64,000 bases of DNA from Apoderus coryli. Taxonomy: Eukaryota; Arthropoda; Insecta; Coleoptera; Attelabidae. The stretch lies in NCBI GenBank assembly GCA_911728435.2, contig OU452204.1:12400001-12464000 (forward strand), read 5' to 3'. Shown here one piece after another: positions 19,735-32,679 of the stretch. The notes below the pieces were generated by a model, which was not told where the DNA came from, searched no databases, and saw nothing but the letters and a program-made list of their open reading frames with translations. How positions within the stretch are numbered: position 1 is the stretch's first letter; every line of letters starts with the position of its first letter. The position numbers and the translations under genes are program-made.

Positions 19735-22464
19735 TAAATAGAGATTTTGTATTTTTGCTTTTTACTACTAATAACCAAATGTGTTTTTTATGATGCAGGG
19801 GTTTTTATTATAAGTTCGAACTCGTAGAAATATTTTTAAAAGGTTTCCACATTTCTGGAATTTGAATATGTATATAGATGTGAAAATTTTTGGAGGGGTA
19901 ACGAATGGCCCATCAGTGAATTTTGATGGTGTGGTAGGGATAGGATAACTTTAGAGCACGCGGACAAGGCCAAGAAAGGAAATGAGAAGGAAGCAAAGAA
20001 ACAAAAAATAAGAAGGAAAGAAAAATTAGAAAGAGATGAGATAAAGGGCGTTTTGTCTTGTATATATTGCCGCTGGCGCGTTTTTGTTGTTCTGTTGCCA
20101 AATTAAGTAGATCGAGATTAGTTTTTGAATTTTTGATGATGTCGTATATGAGAGAAAGAAATTAGTTTTTTTCTGCTGTGTTCCTTTTTAACTTGGGGAC
20201 CGAATGCTGTAATATGGCATATTCCTATATATTCGCTTTGAGATACTTATATGGAATATATCATATGTGATGATAAATATTTTAGATATCATTTAGAATA
20301 TAAAACAGTGTATTAGGACTACAATTTTTTAAATTACAATTTTAAACAAAGAAAGACCAACATGCAAAGCAGAGTTTGCTGAAAAACTAAAATATCACTC
20401 AGATCAAACTCGGTTCAGAATCGTTGACTCGCAAATATTGTGCATATGGGCACTGACAAAAAAACATCTGAAACGAACAACCATGCGATGGTATTGTGAG
20501 CAAAATTGAAGCTTAGAAAACGATCTCAAAATCCACCATTTACCCATTATTTCCAAAGTCATTCAAGCATAGATCTTCTGCTTATGACTATTTCCAGAAG
20601 TACTAATATGGATCACATACCTTAAATCGATTTGTTAAAAAATACAGCGTGTCTACAAATTATTTTTCATGGAAAACAACTGCTAACTTAAGCAGCATTC
20701 TCACTATAAAAATTGTTTCATCAAATCTATGATCTAAGAGACACTTATGAATATCAGTTAAAATATATAAAAATAAACTACAGTATCCACAATGATATCC
20801 ACGAAGATTCATTCATTCAGCAGACATCTTATAGATATCACCGTTATGAGTAAATATTTTGATATCCCTCAATTGTCTTTTAAATATATATGATATTCAT
20901 TAGGTATCCCAACTATCTAAAGAATATTTTATGCTGCCTATGTAGCGGAATTATTTTGAGTTTTTTTTTATAAATTTACCACCAAATTTCTATAAATCTA
21001 TGTGCTTCTAATTATTTTTATGTACAAATATTATTCTTAATAAATATATGCTTGATAAATGAAACAAAATGGACCAACCACAATTTTGGTTCGTTAATAT
21101 AACTTGTATCCTAATTAATGCACGAATTATTCGACTCTGCTTTCCACAGAACCCCTGTATCATCACCCTTATATATCCTGCAAGTATTATATTTTTAAAT
21201 GTGACCGGAATAATTTAACGGTTTTCTTCTTTGGACCCAAGCAGAGCATTAGAATTGGACAAAGATGGGATATTTGTGGAAAAAAGATGCAAATAGAAAC
21301 AGAATGCTAAAAAATAAAATAAAGTGGAAACAGAAAGACGAAGAGGACACGAATCTCATTTGTGTCGCAGGAGGAAGAAAAATGCCGCGTATATAGAATT
21401 GAGTATGTGTGTCTGTATTCTATACAGTATTTTTTGCAAAAAGAACTAAGTTTAATACAATTGAAAGTAACGAAAGTTCTAGTTGTAAGTTCAAAAAAGA
21501 AGAAAACTGGGTTTGTTTTTTTCTTACTATTTAAATATATAATTAAAATTTGAAAAAAAATTATTTCAACTTAATTTGAAATAAAAAAAAACTTGTCATA
21601 ATGTATTAGGTAGGTCCCTGCAGAATAAAATTATGGAACCTTTCATGGTCATGAAATAGCTATCTTTCAGGTACAAACTTTTTCATCGAGAGAAACATAG
21701 AATGCAAACGAACCATCTTGAGCAGCTTGTACTTAGTACATACTGCAATGAACAGAAGAGCATATTATACATACAGAAATGAAATGGCTATTATGAGATG
21801 CTCAATTAAATACAATTTTCCATTTAAAATAATTATATTTAACTGATTGCCACACAAAACAAACTTGCTGTCAAATTTTGATCTTGAGATCAGATCTAAT
21901 TCCAAACTGAAGCTTAGAAGAATGTTAAGTGCGAAATTTTACTTGGAAACTATGAAGTTTTATGAAGATAGGAGTCGAAAATATAATTCTATCCATGAAA
22001 ATTGTACGGGGCACGATAAATGAGTAGTAGTAGTATCCTACAGATCCCTGTGACAAATGCAGATACCTGGTTAGATTCCAATGAACAAGCTGAGCAGAGT
22101 AACACATGAAGACCAGGTATTTTGAAGAAATATAAAGCCCGCAAATAGTTGGATATGAAACCCCTTACGATGTGGATGAAAATCGTGGTTTCCAGAGAGA
22201 CGATAAAGAATCGCTGTATGATTCTGTCATAAACGTACGTTCACCGAAGTTTTAGGGCTCTTGGCAAGTCCGCAACAGGTACACAGTGATTTAATAAATC
22301 TACAAGATGACATACAGAAGTTAGTGGTGGGGATATTTTTAGTTGTGGCATCTTCAATTGCTCATCATTAGTATAAATACCAAGGTTTACTTTATTCGGA
22401 TCATGAATCTTTGAACTATCCTCGATCAAGCGGGAAGAAAAGTAAAGGCATGGAAAAAATCGAA
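19735..22464. other. no recognised gene or repeat
   Basis: About 2.7 kb of AT-rich sequence. Short frames at 19913-20101 (minus), 21362-21553 (plus) and 21925-22107 (minus) are low-complexity or unsupported. No inverted ends, tails or domains were seen. Confidence 0.45.
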
Positions 22465-23200
22465 TATTACGTCTTTATAAAGTTCCTGGCTAAGCAAGGA
22501 CAGTTCAAACTATTATTTAAGGGATGTCATTGATTAACGGGGAGTACTGCGCAGGAAAAACAATGGTTTACAAGTGGCAGGGCTTTTTAAATGAGCTCTT
22601 GTTGAAATCGATTCTATACTGGAAGCTGTTCGGCTGGCATGACAAAGGTCAGTGCAAAATGGGTGCCGGAAATAATAACAAAAACAACGTCGAATGTGTT
22701 CGATTGTTTTTGGATCTTTGTAGTGATGGATGACGTGAAGGCACAGACTGTTACTATATATACGAAACATGTTTATCATTATGGACATGAGTCCAATCAG
22801 AACTCCATGCAATGGCACAAAAAACACACAACCACCCAAGACGCTTAAGGTTGCACAGTCAGCTGGAAAACTCGTGCCATGGGACTCAGAAGGAAGCATC
22901 CCATTGATCGATTATAATAAAAGTGTTTCTATAACTGGAGAATACTACGCTTCAATATTAGGACAGTTAAAAGAAGCAATTAAACACAAGAGAAAAGGAA
23001 AATTGACAAAAGGGGACTTGCTTCTGCAAAAAAATGCCAGTTGCGCTGGCTGTCCTGAATAAAGAGGGCTTCGATATCATAAATCCTCCACCCTATAATC
23101 CAGACCTGGCTTCGAGTGATTATTGTTGTTTCCGTGGGAAGAAATATACGAGGGATGAAGCGTAAAGGAACCAGTAGAAAAATTCTTAAATATAGGACCA
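22465..23200 (+). pseudogene. mariner (SETMAR-type) transposase, degenerate
   Basis: This is a heavily decayed mariner transposase. The start region reads VFIKFLAKQGQFK, matching the first helix of the family. MTKVSAKWVPEIITKTTSN (about 22637-22690) is the linker that precedes the catalytic domain. HYGHESNQNSMQWHKK, then LKVAQSAGKL, WDSEGSIPLIDYNKSVSITG and EYYASILGQLKEAIKHKRKG follow. LLLQKNASC takes the place of the block with the second Asp, and PPPYNPDLASSDYCCF (about 23087-23135) holds the third. Loss of the second Asp, plus several frameshifts and stops, make it dead. Terminal repeats were not identified. Confidence 0.75.
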
Positions 23201-23511
23201 GATGTTTTGCTTATTTAACAGTTACTAAACAATAATGCTGACCTGGTATTTTGTATCTTTCTAAGTTCAAGAAAACCCAAATTAAGCTTTGAGCTCAAGA
23301 ATAAAATGTTAGTAAAAAGCGTTTATAACGTTCTTGATCATGAGCAGAATCAAATGCATCTGTGCTTTCATAGGTTTAACGAGTATGGAACAGATATTTA
23401 CGTTTAAAGATGAAAATTAACATCATCTACTTCTAATAAATAAGTGTTTTTGTCCCTTAAATGATGCGAGATGTGAGCGACGTGAAATGACAACCAGTGC
23501 TGCTTAAAATA

Positions 23512-23823
23512 CACTGTGTCCAAGATAAGAATGGGATAGCATTGGTAACAGTAGGAGTTACAATGTCAGCCTATTAAATGGTTTTTTCAAAAGTAAAGTA
23601 ACTTAAGCCGTTTTCGAGAATTTAAAAAAAACGATTTTTTGCGATTTCAGTTTTTATTTATTTCTGACATTATTTTTACAGATATAAAAAAATGAAAAGC
23701 ACTTCGTCACTATTACTTTTTGAGTAGAAAACGATAGCGTTTACAAATTTTCCGTACGACGTTTCGTTTTTGAAAAAACATCATCAACTTCGTTTTTTTT
23801 AAAACGGCCCTGGATTTTTTATT
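23512..23823. mobile_element. single arm of the CACTGTGTCC foldback family
   Basis: The sequence begins TACACTGTGTCCAAGATAAG and follows the left arm of the 17702-18709 element through to CGGCCCTGGATTTTTTATT. The interior and opposite arm are missing. It is a truncated copy. Confidence 0.8.
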
Positions 23824-23825
23824 CG

Positions 23826-26152
23826 TTGATAACTATTTATGATATAGTAAAACTCTTCCAAGTCCCATAAAACTTTTTTTTTGGAATAGCTTCTTTTGCC
23901 TCGAACCATAAAAGATATTTCGTCAAAACGAAAGATAATTTTCAATAATGTTATATTATGTCTATCTCTCTGTATAACAGAATTTTGTTGTAATAAATCA
24001 CACACATGCATGCATCTATAGCACTGAGAATTCTAGGAATATTAAAATTTATTGCTACGTGAATCTTCTATGGCTAAACACGACAAATTTTCAACAGCAT
24101 CTTCTTGCATCTAGATACATATACGGTGTAAATTGCTGTTTATCCAAGTAAATCGCCAACAATTTTAGTAGCAAAGTAAATACACAATTTAATCGATAAG
24201 CAAACGCATTTAAATTTTCAAATTCAATGCCTATTAAAAACGTGTGGGTATTTTCAATATATACAGAGAGAAGCATAGACAACGATCAGTGTATATAGGT
24301 ACCTACCTAAAAAGTGTCTGCATATACATGATGGTCACAGTTATCCTGACAAAAATTGTTTAAAATCAGGTTCTGTGAAATTCGATGATTACCAAAATAT
24401 TGAAAAGTCTTCAGTAAACCTATAAACAAAGAGAAGGTTGTTCTGAAAGCTCATCTTTCTGAGCTTTTTGAATATATTTTAAAGGATCACTAAAGGTCGA
24501 AATAATTAAGAATAATATAGATCAGGAAAATATAATTTAACTAACCAAAAAATTGCACCAAAAAGGAATATCGCATGATTAATTCTACCACTTGACCTAG
24601 AAAGAGTTACAGACTAATTCGAAGAAGAAAGTATTCTTAATTTTCTTCAAAAGAAGATCACACATAGCTTGCCTAAATTTAGCTAGCATGTGTAGGAAAA
24701 CCTAGGTGATGGTAATAAGTCACAGTTACAAATAGCTATTAGGTACCAATCAGGCTTTGAATACGCTTTTGTAGGTCAGCAAAATTAGAAGGATCGAAAT
24801 CTATTTGTTACATGAGAATTTTGAACAGAAAAAGATTCTAAACATTGGTGCTTGGTTTTTGGTTAGTTGATTTGATTTTGAAGCATTTTTGTCGTGTTTT
24901 CTAAATGGATCATTCTCAATAAATTAACTAAGTTAAGCCATGTTATCCAAAATCTCAAATGTGCTACCTTTGTTTGGTTTCAAAAATAAACGAATCTTTT
25001 TTCTTATACTTTTATTATCTAAACTCGATTTTTTTTCTCATTTTACTGTTTGTTTCCCTCATTTTTGTCTCTTTTAGCAAGTGCTGGAAATTCGATTCCA
25101 TATTAACAATTACTTCAAATTAGTTTAAGGCTAGTTTTTCGCGAAACAAAACCTAGAGCTTCTCATTTATAATACATGAAAAGATGACATATTTTCTGCA
25201 AAAGAAATGGGAATTACTTTTGGCTAGTTAACAGCAAGCTTTGAAATTTTATAATAAAGCAAAAAACAGTTAAAAAAAGCTGAACGCATTCTTTTTAATG
25301 TGTTGGTAAAATAGCAGTGACAATGCTTTGCGCGAGGTTTCATCTCCGTCAACCACGATCATCTTTTTTGTATGATCGCCATATTGGACTTCAATGTATC
25401 ACATTGATCTACAAATAACTTAATATTTTGTTTGTTAGTGAATTGTATACTCTAGATTAGAAAAATATTGTATTACATATTGACTAACGAGATTACTATA
25501 GTGCTGATGATAATAGATCTTCTCATCCTTTGTAGTTACACTAATGACATGTTCTCCAAGTAAGCTTATATTAATCCTCTAAGAAATTCTGTACTCAAAC
25601 TTTTATTTTTAAATAACTCAAAACCGTTGTTTTTAGCGTTATGGCTTGGGATTTTCCTTGTAAAAATTATTGTTCCTTGTGACGACTAAAAAATAAATAT
25701 GAAAAATTACAATCATTTGGCGAAATATTAATACATCAATATTTAAGTACAGTCAATTTGAAAATTTTAATCATCATCAAACGGTTTAAGTTGTTCATGA
25801 CACAGCACTCATAACTTTATGGACATATTATAGTTCCTTATAAAAATGGAAATACTATTTCTGTATTTCTAAAGTTACATTTGTGATATCATCTGATGTC
25901 ATATTTTAATCTTGCTTTATGTAGTTCTAAACATTTTTACTTTTTTTTATTCGCTTTGTCATTTTTTCTTAAAAACGGTTCGGAATTAATGTTGTATCGA
26001 AAATCGCAAATGGTGTTAGGTCATTGTAAGAGAGACGTGAGTAAGAACCCTTTTACCACAACACCTAATTATTCGTTTTTTTAATTTACACAAACAATTT
26101 TAATTGAAAATCAAGTTCCAGATAACCTTACATGTATTTCTAATAGAGTATT
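23826..26152. other. no recognised gene or repeat
   Basis: About 2.3 kb of AT-rich DNA. Frames at 23799-24011 and 24091-24282 (minus) and 25896-26084 (plus) are short and domain-free. Confidence 0.45.
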
Positions 26153-26160
26153 TCTGGATG

Positions 26161-26477
26161 CAAAGGCGGATGTTGGTCCAAGGCATGGGGGGGGGGGGGG
26201 GTAACTAGCTATGACAAATTCAATATATGACATTAAAAGACAAGCTGTGATTCCTTGTCCTACTAACGAGAGATTTGGGGGTCATGAAATATCTCCATCA
26301 AAGGGGGGATCCAGGGTCCTCCCCGGGATTTTTTTAAAATGACGGTTAACAACTAGTGGGATTTTAAGCATGTATTTGCTTGCTTTCAGACTCGGCGTTG
26401 CCGAATGCCGAAAGATTTTGGTAGGTACTTATGTTTCTAAGTCATGGGGTTGTAACCCCCCCGTAAATCCGCCCTTG
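26161..26477. mobile_element. hAT-type MITE (317 bp) with 8-bp target duplication
   Basis: The element starts CAAAGGCGGA and ends TCCGCCCTTG. The identical 8-mer TCTGGATG flanks it at 26153-26160 and 26478-26485. It contains a run of 15 G at 26187-26201 and GGGGGGATCCAGGGTCCTCC, and is GC-richer than its surroundings. The duplication length and ends fit hAT. There is no coding capacity. Confidence 0.85.
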
Positions 26478-26610
26478 TCTGGATGTCTATCTAAATGTAC
26501 TCTACTACTATTTATTTCCATTACACTTACTATTTTTGTAATAAATTTCCAACATCTTTAAAAGAACCATGCGAATGAACAAATTTTTTACAGGGATTTT
26601 AAATATTATA

Positions 26611-28722
26611 CAGGGTGATTCATTATGGTTGCAACAAACGAAAACTGGAGATTGCTGTAAGTGATTTAAGCATTTTTTGCAATTAAACCCATGTCCGCAA
26701 ATGCGTCGTTATCGAGATACAGGGTGTCCAAATTTAGTAGTCAAATTAACTTTCTTGTTCATTTCTCAAAAACTAGCTAAGCCATTTCGACAAAATTTGG
26801 AGACCGATAACCTTAATCTGCATTATTTTGGCTTTCATTAACTGTTCATTGGCGTGGATATAGGGGGACATTTGGATAAATTTTACACATAAATTAATTA
26901 AAGACAGCTTTGACAAGCTTCATTATTTTAAATAATTACTTTTTTAAAAAGAGCAACTTACCTATAAGCTACAAAAAAGTTTATTACGTCGATGTTGTGA
27001 TTTCTACCATTTTTATGGAAACCGATAAATTGCAAGTTAATGGTAGATTTAAATCAAAATAACGTTTACCAGAAAACCAAATGAAAAATCAAAGTTGCCA
27101 TGGAAAACGAATGCCGCAACAATAAAAAAAACTTTGACAGCAACAAATTTAAATTAGTTAAAATTCTTTTATTATTTCGTAGTTGTTTTTAATATTGCGA
27201 ATGTTTTTTTCTAAATTAAAATGAGTTTTTAATTGAAGAATATGTTTGTGTAATGCAAATGCAAGAGCATACCAAATTATGTATCCTAATAGACGTCATC
27301 CATATCACAAAACATGAACGGCTACATTTCACAGGCTTAGACGATCCGAAAATAAGCACTAGAAGAATACCAACTCAATTGGCATTACCTCGAACAACTA
27401 TTTGGGGACTATTAAATCGAGAAATGCTCTATCTCTATCATCATCAAGATGTCTAGGCCCTACATCCTGGAGACCGTGAAAGGCGCCTGCTATTTTGTAA
27501 TTGGGTTCTTGGTAAGCATCAAAAAGATGAAAGATTTTTAGAGAAAGTGCTCTGGTCAGATCAAGCAACTTTTACTAGAGATGGCATAAATACAAACCAT
27601 AATGAACATGTATAGTCTTTAAACAACCCTTGTGCTATTAGGCCGCGAAATTTTCAAGAACATTTTAGTATCAATGTTTGGGGTGGAATGTTTAACAATC
27701 AATTATTGCCGTTGTTCGTAATTAATGGGCATTTAAACTCAAATCAATACAGTCTTTTCCTACACAACCGCCTACCCGAATTTATTGAGGATGTACCTCT
27801 GAATATTGTTCAAAACATGTGGTTTCAACATGACGGAGCCCCTGCGCACCGTGTTAGACAAGTAACTAAAGTTTTAAATCAATTTTTTGAAACAATTTGA
27901 TTGGTTTGGGAGGTTCCATTGAGTGGCCTCCAAGATCACCGGATCTGAATCCGCTCGACTTCTTTTTATGAATGAAAATCAACTACTGGAGATAGTTCAT
28001 GAACCTGCTAGCAAAATAAGAAACAATCATAATATCCTTATAAGAGCTACAAATTCATTAGTTGAAAGATGTAAAATGTGCAATACTGTCAATGGGGGGG
28101 CAGTTTGAACAGTTGTTATTAATTTTCTTAGAGTTTAGTTTTTTTATTGTTAAATTTTTAATTGTACTGATAGGCCTTAAAATTGTTGTTAAGTAATTTG
28201 TTATTATTTAATTGTTTTCCACGGCAACTTTGATTTTTTAATTTGATTTCTGGTAAAAGTTATTTTGATTTAAATCTACCATTCACTTGCAATTTATCGG
28301 TCTCCATAAAAATGGTAGAAACCACAACATCGACGTAATTAACTTTTTTGTAGCATATAAGTTGCTCTTTTTAAAAAAGTAGTAATTTAAAATAATGAAG
28401 CTTGTAAAAGCTGTGTTTAACTAATTTATGTGTAAAATTTATCCAAATGCCCCCTATATCTACGCCAATGAACAGTTAATGAAAGCCAAAATAATTCAGA
28501 ATATTTTAGGTTATCTGTCCGCAAATGCATATAAAATTTTGTCAACATCGGTTAGCTAGTTTTTGAGAAATGAACAAAAAAGTTAATTTGCCCACTAAAT
28601 TTGGACACCCTGTATCTCAATAACGAATCATTTGCGGACATGGGTTCAATAGCAAAAAAATGCTTGAATTGTTTTCAGGAATCTCCAGTTTTCGTTTGTT
28701 GCAACTATAATGAATCACTCTG
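26611..28722 (+). mobile_element. mariner-like element with roughly 500-bp inverted ends
   Basis: This is a 2112-bp element bounded by TA (26609-26610 and 28723-28724). It starts CAGGGTGATTCATTATGGTT and ends AATGAATCACTCTG. The terminal inverted repeats span about 26611-27108 and 28213-28722. They remain clearly similar throughout, for example in AATGGTAGATTTAAATCAAA and CCAAATTTAGT..GTC blocks. The central kilobase holds a plus-strand transposase remnant. Inverted ends this long are unusual for mariner/Tc1, where tens of bases are common. Confidence 0.9.
27241..27975 (+). pseudogene. Tc1/mariner transposase of the long-TIR element
   Basis: The N-terminal part reads STRRIPTQLALPRTTIWGLL (helix-turn-helix, about 27355-27415), then LHPGDRERRLLFCNWVLGKH. 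The first Asp is in LWSDQATFTRDG (about 27551-27585). INVWGGMFNNQLLPLFVING and YSLFLHNRLPEFIEDVP precede MWFQHDGAPAHR with the second Asp (about 27830). After a frameshift, EWPPRSPDLNPLDFF (about 27920-27966) gives the third, about 36 residues on. Stops at 27454, 27613 and 27898 and one frameshift inactivate it. All three catalytic Asp are still legible, so the copy is not very old. Confidence 0.85.
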
Positions 28723-28724
28723 TA

Positions 28725-30113
28725 TAAACCTCACTCTTGACGCTGCCAGATAACCGAAAATTCACTTGTTTTTGCTCCACCTTATCTGGTAATATACAAG
28801 TTTTGTCGATCCATGTGAAAATACAAAAAAACTAAATTTCTGGTTTTGGTTTTGGTTGCTTTCAGATCCAGATGAAATAAAACCCTTCTTCACCAAGACA
28901 ATGAAAATTTTCTTTTGTGTAATAATAATAATAATTAAAATTTTTTAAGGTATATAAATATATTGGTTTTTGCTTACAACAAGGTAAAAAATATTTAACT
29001 ATAAAGTCTATGTTTTATTGACGGTGTAAAAAACGTTTAATTATTAGACAAAGGAAAACATAAATTTTCATTTTCATGATAATTCCATAAAGTATCGAAA
29101 CGACAGCGAATGAAAACAAGTGTTTTACTTACCTTGACCTAACACCAACCAAAAAGCCAAATTTAAAAAGGTCACAAGTTCATAATTAAACAAAAAACAA
29201 AGTTCATGACAGAGTAAATGTAATTTTCATTTTTTTTAATAATTGTCATGTAACGTTGGATGACAGCAATGACAGTAGTACCTCTGTTTAAAAATAATTA
29301 TTTCCAAAGCCAACTAGGTCAAGTGTACAGAAAATTGTTAACTTGTCAATATATCGAAAACAATACAATCAACAACAACATAATATACCTACAATCTAAT
29401 ACAAAGTTACATTTATTTTTAATTCCAAATAACGTAACACTACACAAATATGGTTCCATTTGAAAGCAATTACTTTTGAATGTTTTTTGTTATTTGTAAC
29501 ATTATTTTGAGGTCAAAAAATAATTAAATTTATTAGGAAAGTAGCTAAAATAAACCTTTCTCTACAAGAATCCCCATGCAATTAAAATTTCTGTACAAGG
29601 AGAAATGACAAATGGGTGGCAAACGTCATTTTTGACAAGAAACGATAATATTTAAAAGGCGGCTAAACTTAGGTATATACACAAATTAAAGTTGACATAA
29701 AATTGAGGTAAACATAACTGGAAGTGATCATCATGAAAATATTTTAGCCAAGTGTCCCCTATCGACCTTAGTATACCTCTAAATTTCCAGAACTGTTTTA
29801 ATTATAAGTTTTTCTATCTATCGCAATTATCTCCCTTTGTAATGGAAACTTACTTAAATTGCACAACAAAATAATTTATTTAAAGTATGTGAACGTCGCT
29901 ATATATCCTTTGTTTCAAGCTAGACTCCAATAATGATTTTAGATTAATTTATCGTACCTATGGATCTTTTTTCTGGAAAAGAGGTTTCTTTGAATCATCC
30001 CGTATATTTAATGTATTGTTAAACGCAGTGTCTGATGCCTGATGATGCCGATTTTTTTAATAAACCGCACGATTTACACACAATCGTGTGTAAAACCGGC
30101 AGGATCTGTTAAG
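28725..30113. other. no recognised gene
   Basis: AT-rich DNA with a short (TAA)n run near 28921. A frame at 29260-29463 is unsupported. Confidence 0.45.
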
Positions 30114-30131
30114 CACACACACACACACACA
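30114..30131. repeat. (CA)n microsatellite
   Basis: A run of about nine CA units, preceded by a small hairpin (TTTACACACAATCGTGTGTAAA, 30071-30094). Confidence 0.85.
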
Positions 30132-30735
30132 TTTTATTCATAAAACAACAAACCTCGTATGGTGCAGCTCGCAGGAATTACACTAAACGAGAAAGACCAA
30201 AGTCATCTTAATGATGGCATTTTGAATAAAACGCTTTTGGTGGATAGGATATCTTTTATATATATTTATAGATTTTTTTAAGAGGAGAATTGACAACCGC
30301 AGAGCTGATTGACGTGTTGTGCATGTGATTGACAACGTGTTTTCCATATGGCGAAGCCGGCCGTTTGGAATTTCCAGATACGTACTGGGAATAATAATTG
30401 TACACCATATTGTGAGATTTAATCTAATTTCATTAAACTAAGAAAGTTTTTTTGAAAATGTAAACAATCATTTAACGAAAACCTTAGTAACATCCATATT
30501 TTCAACTTACTGTGTTAAAACTCTCTCTGTAAACAAACTGCTAAATCCATTTCTAAGCTATCGCTCATTTACAAATGTCAAAATATATGAATATAGTGAT
30601 GACACATGTCAAAAGCACCAACTAGTGGTCGTTCGTTAACTATAACATAACTGGAGAGCTTTTATTCACTGTAATCTTCAACCAAACCAAGTCCCAGGCT
30701 GTGTAGCTCTTCTCCACAGCCAAAAAAGTGTTAAA
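30132..30735. other. no recognised gene
   Basis: AT-rich sequence leading up to the putative exons at 30738 and beyond. It may hold their promoter, but no core promoter element was recognised with confidence. Confidence 0.4.
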
Positions 30736-30737
30736 TA

Positions 30738-30758
30738 TGCCTGTGCTTTACAAACAGG
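30738..30758 (+). CDS. possible short first coding exon
   Basis: ATG CCT GTG CTT TAC AAA CAG is followed directly by GTAAAT, a plausible splice donor. It would encode MPVLYKQ and sits just upstream of the exon-like frame at 30770. The intervening 25 bases are too short for an intron, so if real it must splice further downstream or belong to an alternative transcript. This is speculative. Confidence 0.2.
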
Positions 30759-30769
30759 TAAATATTTAG

Positions 30770-30999
30770 GTCGGGTCGCAGGTTACTTTTGGTGAGGCTC
30801 CTTTGAAGGGAAACATTTTTAAAAGTTCCCAAATCGTCAATTTATTTGAAAAGAAAAAAAGTATGTGTGCTTTTCTTCTCGAAATCTGCTCGCTTAAACA
30901 ACATACTAACTTGCGAGCTGCCAAACTTTTTTTGGAAATTTTACAACAAACATATTCCAGCACATTTTCCTCAACAAATCCACACACTACACAATATAG
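30770..30999 (+). CDS. putative host exon, unrecognised protein
   Basis: The open frame reads SQVTFGEAPLKGNIFKSSQI, then LFEKKKSMCAFLLEICSLKQ, TNLRAAKLFLEILQQTY and SSTNPHTTQY. Residue composition is varied and not low-complexity. The frame ends at AATATAG|GTAGGT, a good donor at 31000, leaving two bases (AG) of a split codon. An acceptor could be ATTTAG or GTCGCAG just upstream. The next frame, at 31421, accepts the split codon in phase (AG+T). I do not recognise the protein. It could also be an old transposon. Confidence 0.4.
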
Positions 31000-31420
31000 G
31001 TAGGTACATAGCATATGATTAGATACTTGATTTTCCAACAAAATGTAACTTATTCAACTTCCACAATAATATAACTAATATTAAAACATCATTAAATCTA
31101 ATTTATACTAATTTTTATTTTAATACTATTCACATGAAGTAAATCTGGCATAACTGTTTTTAAATAACACAAGTTGTCAAATTTTTTTTCTCGATTATGT
31201 CTATTTTACCATCGTCACCATCTACCTGTGTTAACGTTAAGTCTTCGTAATCGTTAGTTTGCGAGTTCAAATCTGGGCCATGGAACTTTTTTTTATTATT
31301 ATTATTGAAATTACAGCCGGACAGGCACATATTTTTCCCTGACATGTTTATTACATTCTTTTTACCAGATATTTAATTAATTATACACTGGCATGATATG
31401 AATTTACGGTTATCGTATAG

Positions 31421-31601
31421 TCTGGAAAATTTGAAATACTTAGATATATACCAAGTAGCCAAACAATTATGTGAAATGTATAACAAAAATGATAAAATAT
31501 TAATATTTGACGTGACGAATGCTATTGTAAACCAAACTGCCCACCAAACGGATACATTTAACTTGACGCGGATGCTCAAAATGTCAACTTTCTTTCATTA
31601 A
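31421..31601 (+). CDS. putative host exon, in phase with 30770-30999
   Basis: The frame follows an acceptor-like CGTATAG (31414-31420). It starts with the T that completes the Ser codon from the previous exon, then LENLKYLDIYQVAKQLCEMY, NKNDKILIFDVTNAIVNQ and TAHQTDTFNLTR, reaching a TAA at 31599. Internal donor-like sites exist (ATT|GTAAAC, TTAT|GTGAAA), so the exon may end earlier. The intron would be 421 bp, GT-AG. The reverse strand is also open, which weakens the case. Confidence 0.35.
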
Positions 31602-31978
31602 TAGTGATGCAATAAATGTATCGATATATTCGATATCTTTGGATAACTAAAAATCAAGAGCAAAAATTGATTAAGTATGTTGTGAAATTTTCAATGTCTC
31701 TGGTCCTTGTCTCTACATTTAATAATTTTATTCCTAAATTCGCATCATAAATATCGATTTTCTTGAGTATTACGTAATTCGTTTTTTAATTACATTGACT
31801 AACTAAAATTAAACCCTGATAATGAAATACCAACCACATGCCGGTTTTCACCGAACATTTTTAAAAAGTCGAGATTTTACATTGATTATTTTGACTTTTT
31901 AATATAGAAAAATAAACGTTTCAAATTTTCACGAATTTATTACAATCTGCATAACATATATTGTATTTCACAACATAG

Positions 31979-32092
31979 GGGCTTCTTCGGCTGTCGAGAA
32001 ACAACTAACTGCAGTTATCGATATACACGGTGAGTCTACTGATGCCACGGAATTTTATGAACAATTTTTAATGCAGGAACATTATAAAAACG
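31979..32092 (+). CDS. putative host exon, unrecognised protein
   Basis: Acceptor-like CACAACATAG precedes GGGCTTC. The frame reads ASSAVEKQLTAVIDIHGEST, then DATEFYEQFLMQEHYKNG, and a strong donor (CG|GTAAGA) follows at 32093. The acidic, well-mixed composition looks genuinely coding. The frame stays open to a stop near 32167 if not spliced. Phase with the exon at 31421 is unresolved. No family was recognised. Confidence 0.4.
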
Positions 32093-32679
32093 GTAAGAGT
32101 AGCATATCAAAGTTATGGTTTTTTAAATGGAATGCCCCGTATTTTATTACATTTTTGGATTGTCCGTAAAAATAAGAATACCTAACTGTTGTTAAGGCGT
32201 TTCGAATTGTTGAAATTTTTGTCGAAATGCAAGGGTTGAGACGAAAATTAATTGTAATCAAATCAATCTCCTTTTGCCTTTAAGTATTTTATTGGTGTGT
32301 TAGTTTACAAAGTTATTTATGAAATGTACTTTACTGTGTATTCAACATTTTCAATTGCTTGACCCTCATATGCAAACTTTAATTTCACTCTTAACTTAAA
32401 TGGAACACACTGTATCATGTAGTTGATTTAGTCGCCTTTCAAACTCTCATATACCTCAATTTTAAAGTTTTGAAGTTATTCAGGTATTTTCATAATTCAT
32501 CTTATTTTATCTCATAATGAAATTGTTCGTCCAAAGAATAATTTTCTGTTCTCTTTTGTATTCGGAAATTAGTAAAACCATTAATTTATCAAATATAAAT
32601 ATTAATTTATTATTAAAATTTACCAAATTCAGGCAAATGGACCAAACAAAATTGGTAAAATCTCACCGAAACAAATTAT
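32093..32679. other. no recognised feature
   Basis: AT-rich DNA after the last putative exon. A 66-codon frame at 32517-32717 has no support. Confidence 0.4.

Noticed and set aside
26187..26201. Run of 15 G as a possible regulatory or quadruplex site
   Set aside because: It lies inside the hAT MITE, and homopolymers of this length are prone to sequencing error. No further support.
30030..30095. CTGATGATGCC next to a hairpin
   Set aside because: No GAAA core follows at hammerhead distance. The hairpin is simple CA/TG-rich sequence.
31250..31285. GTTCAAATCT resembling a tRNA B box
   Set aside because: Bases around it do not form a T stem, and no A box or acceptor stem was found.
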